Below, in pieces: positions 58,492 to 64,000 of a stretch of 64,000 nt of DNA (its first letter is position 1; every line of letters starts with the position of its first letter). Made by a program: the position numbers and the translations under genes. This stretch comes from AP-15 sp963736715 (GTDB taxonomy: Bacteria > Pseudomonadota > Alphaproteobacteria > ATCC43930 > CGMCC-115725): contig CAVTQA010000010.1 in the NCBI GenBank assembly GCA_963736715.1, positions 186,001-250,000 on the forward strand. Reading direction: 5' to 3'. Below the pieces are notes generated by a model, which made no database searches, had not been told where the DNA came from, and saw nothing but the letters and a program-made list of their open reading frames with translations.

Positions 58492-60351
58492 GTGGATCCC
58501 TACCTTCCACATTTGACCGATATCCGCGCGCTGTGTGTAACCTGGGCGGTCGGCGGATCACTTCTTTTGGCCGGAGCCGGCTTGACCGGCAAGGACGTCG
58601 CACCCGAATATCAGATCGCTGCCGGCTGGGGCGCCTTATGCCTGTTACTGACAAGCTGGGGTGTTTTCGCGCCGTTGAGCATGCAGCTCCCGGCGATCGC
58701 TTTTGGCATCGGGGCGCTGGCCATCTTGCTGCTGCCGAAAAGGCGACCGAGCGCGGGCGCATGGCTCGCGCTGGGTAGGCTGCTCGCCATCTCTCTGCCG
58801 CTTTGGTTGGTTATGGCGCCGATCCGGCCGTCACAGCCGGATGCCTTTCTCAATCTTTTGCCCAATGCTTTTTATCTGGCCGACTATGGCCTGCTGCCGA
58901 CGGCGGCCCGGCCGCCCAGTTTTTCGCTGCTGCCGGCGGCCCCCTACAACACACAGTTCTTGAGCTTTCTCGGCTCGCTGCTCGACGCAGACTATCCCGC
59001 CGCGGGGATGTCACTGGTCAATATCATGTTGCAGCTCGTAGCCGCTCTCGCGATTGCCCGGGCACTTGGCTCGCCGGCGACCTCGTCGGCCCAGCCGCCT
59101 GGCTGGGGCCTCACAGCGCTCGGCTTTTTGCTGGTGACGTTATTCAACCCTGGCTTCGTGCCTCGCATTCATTTTTCCGCCTATGGCGAGCCCGCGCTCG
59201 CCGCAATGGCCGTCCTCGCTGCCTGGCTCTTCGTGTCGGCGCAAGGCGAGTTCGCCGAGGGCAAGCGGCCGTCGCAATTCCTGCCGCTCGCCTTGACCAT
59301 GGCCGCAATCGTCAATACCAAGCAGACCGGAATCGGCCTTGTCGCGTCGCTCGCCGGGGCCGTCCTCATCAGTGCGTGGGCCGAGAAAGCGGTGCAACTC
59401 ATGGCGGTGGTGAGGTGCACGGTTCTGGCAGTGTTGCCGGCGTTGTTCCTCTTTGCGGTTTGGCGGTACCACGTTGCCCACGCGGGGGTCGACGAACTGA
59501 TCCCGCTGCCTCTTGCCGATTGGAACTGGCCCCATCTTTCCGGCACGGCGGCGAGCGTTCTCGGCATCGTATCGGAAAAGCCACTCTACTTCGGCTGCAT
59601 CGCCGCCGCGATCATGGCGCTGCCGTTGCTGTGGGCACGGCAAGGTTGGACGCCTACCACCCGACTTCTGACATTCAACGCGGCGCTGTTCGGCCTCTAT
59701 AATATGTTCATTTTGACGACCTACATTGCCGCCCTTCCGGCGGAGATGAGCAGTACGGCGCATTCTTATTTCCGCTACAACACTCAGCTGTCGCTGGTTC
59801 TCGTTCTCTCTCTGGCATTGACGGTCCGTGATCTCAGTGCAGCCGCCCGGATCTGGGAGAGGCCGTGGCGGGCCGCCAATGTAGCTGTGTTGGGCCTTGC
59901 CCTTTCGGCGCCCATTGCTTTTGCAAAACGGCTGCGCTTTGACCTCGACATGCCGCAGCCCTTAGTGTGGGATCTTGCAAAAAAGCTATCGCCCTATCTG
60001 AGCGATGGCGGCCGCTTGGCGCTGCTCCTGCCGGGCGACAACAACAGCGTCGCCACGATGATCGCCGGGGTACTGGCCGACACGCCGCCGCGCCGTCATA
60101 TGCTGGACGTTTTGCGTCGCAAGACCGCGGATCCGGCAACCTTGGACGAAGCAGTCCGTCTCGGCTATCCGCTCGCCTTGATTTCATGCACGCCAAAAGG
60201 ATTGGGGGATCTGCCGGCCGGCCAGGCGGTTCTTCTCCGCCATGATCCTGGCGGATGGCATCTCCTTGCGGCGTGGCCCTACCCTCCGCAGGCTGCCGAG
60301 CGGCGGTGGCAGCACATTCTGTCTTGGGGTCCGCTCTGCCGCGGCCAGTAG
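58492..60351 (+). CDS. Large polytopic membrane protein of unknown function
   Basis: A 619-residue protein with about 11-13 predicted membrane helices, starting at GTG 58492 seven bases after another reading frame ends. Hydrophobic segments alternate with short loops; a loop of about 70 residues lies near position 500 and the C-terminal about 100 residues are soluble. The layout resembles GT-C-type glycosyltransferases or O-antigen-related proteins, but I see no definite catalytic DxD or Glu motif. It follows the GT9 gene by 16 bases in the same direction, so a role in surface glycan assembly is inferred. Confidence 0.7.
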   Translation: MDPYLPHLTDIRALCVTWAVGGSLLLAGAGLTGKDVAPEYQIAAGWGALCLLLTSWGVFAPLSMQLPAIAFGIGALAILLLPKRRPSAGAWLALGRLLAISLPLWLVMAPIRPSQPDAFLNLLPNAFYLADYGLLPTAARPPSFSLLPAAPYNTQFLSFLGSLLDADYPAAGMSLVNIMLQLVAALAIARALGSPATSSAQPPGWGLTALGFLLVTLFNPGFVPRIHFSAYGEPALAAMAVLAAWLFVSAQGEFAEGKRPSQFLPLALTMAAIVNTKQTGIGLVASLAGAVLISAWAEKAVQLMAVVRCTVLAVLPALFLFAVWRYHVAHAGVDELIPLPLADWNWPHLSGTAASVLGIVSEKPLYFGCIAAAIMALPLLWARQGWTPTTRLLTFNAALFGLYNMFILTTYIAALPAEMSSTAHSYFRYNTQLSLVLVLSLALTVRDLSAAARIWERPWRAANVAVLGLALSAPIAFAKRLRFDLDMPQPLVWDLAKKLSPYLSDGGRLALLLPGDNNSVATMIAGVLADTPPRRHMLDVLRRKTADPATLDEAVRLGYPLALISCTPKGLGDLPAGQAVLLRHDPGGWHLLAAWPYPPQAAERRWQHILSWGPLCRGQ

Positions 60352-60483
60352 CTGCTCGCACGATTCAGAATTGCAGTTTTAGCGTCATGCTCACCAGAGC
60401 CCGAAAGCAAAGCAGAGAAACTGAGCACCAGGTAAGAGCCGAGCGCATCAGGTCTCGTACTCGCATTCGGTGTGAGCCGGCAG

Positions 60484-61950
60484 TTACCCGTCGAGGCTGG
60501 CACAACCTGAATCGTGAAGGACGGCGAAGATCTGGAAAGTTGGCTGCCTAAAGAACGGCGCGAGACATCGGTTCGCTGGTACAGCGAGCGGTCCGCCGCC
60601 GGCCAGCACGACATAATCGTATTGCTGCAGCACTGGAAGCAGATGACTGACCTCAGCATTATCGCCAGCGGTCAAGACGGTCCAGAAACGTTGCGGCGTG
60701 GCCATCTCGGCCAGCGCGGCGTAAGTTGGCTTCAGCGCAATCGGCTGCTGTCCCGGATACGCGAAAATGGTCGGCACAAAGGCGTCGCGGCGGGCGACCG
60801 CAAGAGCGGCCAAGTGCACTTCCGGAACCGGCACGAAATTAACCGCACTGGCGGGGTAGGCGACGGCCAGCTTGGCGCCTAGTGGCAGCATGCCGATGCC
60901 GGCCAAATCGGCTGAGTAGATGTGGTCGGCCCGCACCCAGACGTATTGTAAGACGGCCAGGCGAACCATCAGCAGCACTGCCGCCACAATGCCAATCGCG
61001 GCTGCCGTGCGTCGATTGGGGAAATTTGCCGCGCTCGCGGCGATCAGCAGCAGGAACATCGCTACCGGCAGCCGGTGGTCGGCGCCAGAGCCGCCAAAGA
61101 TCTGGCTCGGGAGCAACAGATAGGCTGCCAAGACGAGGCCGGCAGCCCCGGCCAGTGGAGGCGTCAGCCGGAGCCGGCGCGTTGCGGCTAGCCATCCCAA
61201 TAGTCCGAGAAACAGGGCAAAACAGACGATATCGAAGGCGCGCTCGTAGTTATCGAAAACGCTGAACAAGAGATCCGCCTTGCGTGAGAACGCTCCATAG
61301 CTGATGCTGCCGGGAGCTAGTGGGTGCCAATAGCCGAGAAACAGCACCGCCGGGATGACGAATTGCGCTCCTACGATCGCTATTCTGCGGCCAAATGCCG
61401 GCCAGCGCCGGGCACGCAGTTCGCCCCAGGCCGCCGACAGCTCGACCCCGATAATAACAAGTGCGTAAAAGCCAAAGGCGGCGATATGGCAGAGATAGCA
61501 GGCGAGCGCGACGACCGACGAAGCCAGGGTCCTGAGCCACCAGCGCTCCCGTTCGAGAACCAGCCACAGCGCGGCGCCAGCGAGGGCGACGCCTATCCCA
61601 AAGAGGTAGTTCAGAAAGGCCCACAGGAACATCCGGCTGTAGAGCAGCAGGAACGCAAGCAGAGGCCACAGTCGCCACGCCCCTGTGGCCACCCAATTCA
61701 ACCAGATCGTTCCGCCTGTTATCAGGCCGAATATCGCAACCAGAAACAGCTTCGAGGCCACCTCCAGCGGCATCAGCCGAGCGAGCGGCGGCACGATCAG
61801 ATCTTGCGCCAAATTGGGGAGCGGCTGCCAATGCACGGCGTAGAATTGATTGCCGCCCGCCGCGAGCAGGTACATGCGGGCCAAATGATTGGGGTAATCG
61901 AAAAGCGGCGGCAGCACCGTCGAGAACAACGGCACTGAGACGAGGATCAT
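60484..61950 (-). CDS. Polytopic membrane protein of unknown function
   Basis: A 488-residue protein with about 10-11 helices. Near the N-terminus is LFDYPNHLARMYLLA, a stretch repeated in a family of bacterial membrane proteins related to GT-C glycosyltransferases; the C-terminal about 90 residues are soluble. No definite active-site residues can be named. ATG 61950 is used; the frame is open upstream into the SDR gene but offers no ATG, GTG or TTG. It converges on the gene at 58492-60351, with 132 bases between. Confidence 0.7.
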   Translation of the reverse strand: MILVSVPLFSTVLPPLFDYPNHLARMYLLAAGGNQFYAVHWQPLPNLAQDLIVPPLARLMPLEVASKLFLVAIFGLITGGTIWLNWVATGAWRLWPLLAFLLLYSRMFLWAFLNYLFGIGVALAGAALWLVLERERWWLRTLASSVVALACYLCHIAAFGFYALVIIGVELSAAWGELRARRWPAFGRRIAIVGAQFVIPAVLFLGYWHPLAPGSISYGAFSRKADLLFSVFDNYERAFDIVCFALFLGLLGWLAATRRLRLTPPLAGAAGLVLAAYLLLPSQIFGGSGADHRLPVAMFLLLIAASAANFPNRRTAAAIGIVAAVLLMVRLAVLQYVWVRADHIYSADLAGIGMLPLGAKLAVAYPASAVNFVPVPEVHLAALAVARRDAFVPTIFAYPGQQPIALKPTYAALAEMATPQRFWTVLTAGDNAEVSHLLPVLQQYDYVVLAGGGPLAVPANRCLAPFFRQPTFQIFAVLHDSGCASLDG

Positions 61951-61997
61951 CAGCAGCGCAAAGGCACCCCAGACCTGGAGCGCCGCGCGGCGCTGCG

Positions 61998-62699
61998 TCA
62001 GAACCGCTCTACCCAGGGCCGCAGCTCGATTTCCCAGGCCCAGGCCGAGCGCGGCTGCTGCAAAAGGTGCAGATAGGATGCGGCGATCGCATCGGGATCA
62101 AGCATGCTGTCGGGGCGGTCCGGCGGCTCGGTGCGGCCGGGGTTGCGGATCGCCCCGTCGATCACGAAGTGGCCGATATGGATGCCCTGCGGCGCCAGCT
62201 CGCGCGCCATGCTTTGCGCAAGGCCACGCAGCGCGAATTTGCCCATCGCAAAGGGTGCAGAAAGCGGATAGCCCTTGACGCTCGCCGAGGCGCCGGTGAA
62301 GAGGATCGCGCCGTGCCCTTTCGGAAGCATCCGGGCCACCGCCTCTCGCGCCACGAGGAAGCCGCCGTAGGCGCTGACCATGAGGGCTCGCTCGACCTCT
62401 GCCGGCACCAGCTCAGCCACGGGACCGCGGGCGCGGGCGCTGGCATTGTAGACAACCACATCCGGCGCGCCGGTCGCGGCCTCCACGGTTGCGAACATCT
62501 GTGCCACCTGGCCCGGGTTGGTTGCGTCGCAGGTAAAAGCTTTCGCACCGGTCTCGGCGCAGAGAGCGCCGAGCTTTTCCGAATTGCGCGCTGCAAGAGC
62601 CACCCGCAGCCCCTCGCGGGAAAACAGGCGCGTCAATGACGCGCTCAAGCCCGATCCGGCCCCGACGATCAACGCGGTCTCATAGCTCGGTTTTGGCAT
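61998..62699 (-). CDS. Atypical short-chain dehydrogenase
   Basis: A 233-residue SDR with the cofactor motif ALIVGAGSGLSASLTRLFSR and an NAS motif (VVYNASARARGP). At the catalytic position the usual YxxxK reads FAMGK (SAPFAMGKFALRGLAQ), so the general base tyrosine is replaced by Phe; the lysine and the preceding serines (TGASASVKG) remain. It may be catalytically different or bind a nucleotide for another purpose. ATG 62699 (MPKPSYETA) is chosen. Divergent from the dehalogenase gene. Confidence 0.85.
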   Translation of the reverse strand: MPKPSYETALIVGAGSGLSASLTRLFSREGLRVALAARNSEKLGALCAETGAKAFTCDATNPGQVAQMFATVEAATGAPDVVVYNASARARGPVAELVPAEVERALMVSAYGGFLVAREAVARMLPKGHGAILFTGASASVKGYPLSAPFAMGKFALRGLAQSMARELAPQGIHIGHFVIDGAIRNPGRTEPPDRPDSMLDPDAIAASYLHLLQQPRSAWAWEIELRPWVERF

Positions 62700-62796
62700 G
62701 TAGATCTCCTCGCTGCGTTGCCCCGGCTGATAATCTCGCACTGGCGATAATCTAACACTATAGCACTCGCATGCCGACCACCTGAGGGAGATGACG

Positions 62797-63687
62797 ATGC
62801 CGCATCGCCTCGAGCCGCATCCCAAGAAATTCGTTGGGATTCACGACAAGCGAATGGCCTATGTCGAGCTTGGCCAAGGCGAGCCCGTGTTTCTATTCCT
62901 GCACGGCAACCCGACCTCGTCCTACCTGTGGCGCAATGTGATGCCGGAAGTCTCCGGTCTCGGCCGCTGTGTCGCGCCTGATCTCATCGGGATGGGTGAT
63001 TCCGACAAGCTCGCAAATCCCGGCCCCGACACTTACCGCTATGGCACGCACCGCGAGTTTCTCTGGGGGTTAATCGACGCGGTGATAGGTCCTGACGCCC
63101 CGGTCGTGCTCGTCGTTCACGATTGGGGCTCGGCGCTCGGCTTCGACTGGGCGAACCACCATCGCGGTCGGGTCACGGGCATCGTCTACATGGAGGCGAT
63201 CGTCCGGCCGCTCGCCTGGACCGAATGGCCGGAAAGCTCGCGGCGGGTATTCCAAGGGTTTCGCTCAAAGGCCGGCGAGGAGATGATTCTCGACAAGAAC
63301 ATGTTCGTCGAGCGCGTCCTCCCGGCCTCGATATTGCGGCGGCTCGAACCTCCGGAAATGGCGGAATACCGGCGTCCCTTTGCAGGCTCCCGGGAGGATC
63401 GCTGGCCCACCCTGTCCTGGCCGCGCGAGATCCCGATTGACGGGCAACCCGCCTCCGTCGCCGAGCTGGTTGCCGCTTACGCCGATTGGATGGCCGAGAA
63501 CGACATCCCCAAACTGTTTGTCAATGCCGATCCCGGCGCCATTCTGGTCGGAGCGCAGCGCGAATTCTGCCGCGGGTGGCGCAATCAGACGGAAACGACC
63601 GTGGCCGGCAGCCACTTCATCCAGGAGGATTCCGGACCGGAAATCGGCCGGGCCATTGCTGCCTGGTTCGCGCGGCACGCAGCCTGA
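62797..63687 (+). CDS. Haloalkane dehalogenase (alpha/beta hydrolase)
   Basis: A 296-residue hydrolase of HLD-II type. The nucleophile is D109 in VVHDWGSALGF, the acid E133 in YMEAIVRP, the base H273 in GSHFIQEDSG, and the halide-stabilising pair N38 (HGNPTSSYLW) and W110. These residues match DhaA/LinB enzymes, which hydrolyse carbon-halogen bonds to alcohol and halide. ATG 62797 is chosen because GAGGGAG ends six bases before it; ATG 62791 would have no spacing. No transport or regulator gene for haloalkanes is adjacent. Confidence 0.9.
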   Translation: MPHRLEPHPKKFVGIHDKRMAYVELGQGEPVFLFLHGNPTSSYLWRNVMPEVSGLGRCVAPDLIGMGDSDKLANPGPDTYRYGTHREFLWGLIDAVIGPDAPVVLVVHDWGSALGFDWANHHRGRVTGIVYMEAIVRPLAWTEWPESSRRVFQGFRSKAGEEMILDKNMFVERVLPASILRRLEPPEMAEYRRPFAGSREDRWPTLSWPREIPIDGQPASVAELVAAYADWMAENDIPKLFVNADPGAILVGAQREFCRGWRNQTETTVAGSHFIQEDSGPEIGRAIAAWFARHAA

Positions 63688-63704
63688 GCACGCGCTCTTT
63701 GTCA

Positions 63705-64000
63705 TCATGCCGCTTCGCCCGGCGGTCTACCAGCCGGCTCCGCTATTTCTTCGGGCGCCTTCCGCTCGCGCGGGCCGGCAAAGGCGGTCACAACCCCGTG
63801 CAAGGTGCGCAATTCCTGCTCGGTGCATTGCGCGCGCTGAAACAGGCTGCGCAGGTTGCGGACCATGCTCGGACGGCTCTCGCGATTGCGCAGAAAGCCG
63901 TTGCGGACCAGCTCCTCCTCGAGATGCTCGAAGAAGTTGAGAAGCTCCGCCTTCGTCGCCGGGCGGCTGCCGCCGCGGCGCAGAATCTCGGGCGGCGCGG
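63705..64000 (-). CDS. trmJ: tRNA (cytidine/uridine-2'-O)-methyltransferase TrmJ, C-terminal part
   Basis: The last 97 codons of a gene that continues beyond the window. The residues AELLNFFEHLEEELVRNGFL, RPSMVRNLRSLFQRA and TEQELRTLHGVVTAF are the C-terminal helical signature of TrmJ (SPOUT methyltransferase that modifies position 32 of certain tRNAs). The frame is open from 64000 to a TGA at 63705-63707. The SPOUT domain itself is outside the window. Confidence 0.85.
   Translation of the reverse strand, partial: APPEILRRGGSRPATKAELLNFFEHLEEELVRNGFLRNRESRPSMVRNLRSLFQRAQCTEQELRTLHGVVTAFAGPRERKAPEEIAEPAGRPPGEAA

Overview
The window is GC-rich, densely coded DNA of an alphaproteobacterium, most likely a soil or water member of the Rhodospirillales or a relative (inferred). 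The evidence is the gene order aroA-cmk-rpsA-ihfB with a LapA-type membrane gene, next to a FYDLN-type acidic protein and a tRNA-Ala; the order rnd-like, kdsD, lptC, lptA, lptB, rpoN, hpf, ptsN; a DUF1150 gene behind an Hsp20 gene; a DUF1127 protein; and several families of GC-rich intergenic palindromes. No phage, insertion sequence, CRISPR array or rRNA was seen.

Layout. 1-11 kb: the end of a glycogen debranching enzyme, a secreted legumain-like (C13) protease, PhhB, a GYD protein, a LuxR-type regulator with a degenerate receiver, two related lipoproteins flanking a TPR/glycosyltransferase-like protein, a DcaP-like porin, a SpoIIAA-like protein, a GMC-oxidoreductase remnant, a methyltransferase and a DUF5672 protein. 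11-17 kb: the housekeeping block lapA-ihfB-rpsA-cmk-aroA, the FYDLN protein, tRNA-Ala(GGC) with a terminator, a single-domain response regulator and a frameshifted glycine-zipper gene. 17-32 kb: a catabolic and transport region with a 2-hydroxyacid dehydrogenase, an amidohydrolase, a cysteine-dioxygenase-like cupin, a complete peptide-type ABC importer with two tandem Tat-exported binding proteins, a GFA-family enzyme, a beta-lactamase-fold hydrolase and an orphan molybdenum hydroxylase large subunit. 32.2-33.8 kb: an AT-richer island of small unknown genes, including a 40-residue microprotein whose Shine-Dalgarno sequence can be masked by its own leader. 33.8-39.7 kb: GNAT, PhzF and DUF1127 genes facing a MocR regulator, a Tim44-like protein, and Hsp20 with DUF1150. 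39.8-47.3 kb: the ptsN-hpf-rpoN-lptB-lptA-lptC-kdsD block, an RNase D-like exonuclease and tRNA-Leu(CAG). 47.6-51.5 kb: an NDUFA9-like epimerase, a periplasmic cyclophilin, an AmpG-like transporter and a YgjP-like metalloprotease. 51.5-56.3 kb: cobalamin genes cobB and cobA facing cbiD and cobK, the last running without a stop into an ankyrin-repeat protein. 56.2-62 kb: a surface-polysaccharide group (methyltransferase, GT9 glycosyltransferase, two polytopic membrane proteins). 62-64 kb: an atypical SDR, a haloalkane dehalogenase and the end of trmJ.

How it fits together. The lpt/kdsD genes make the Kdo precursor and move lipopolysaccharide outward, and the 56-62 kb genes probably decorate the envelope. 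The 17-32 kb region looks like uptake and breakdown of one or more small organic substrates. The most unusual signals are the leader-masked microprotein in the AT-rich island, the CobK-ankyrin read-through ORF, and intergenic palindromes that have become the coding ends of aroA, cmk, an ABC ATPase gene and the AmpG-like gene.
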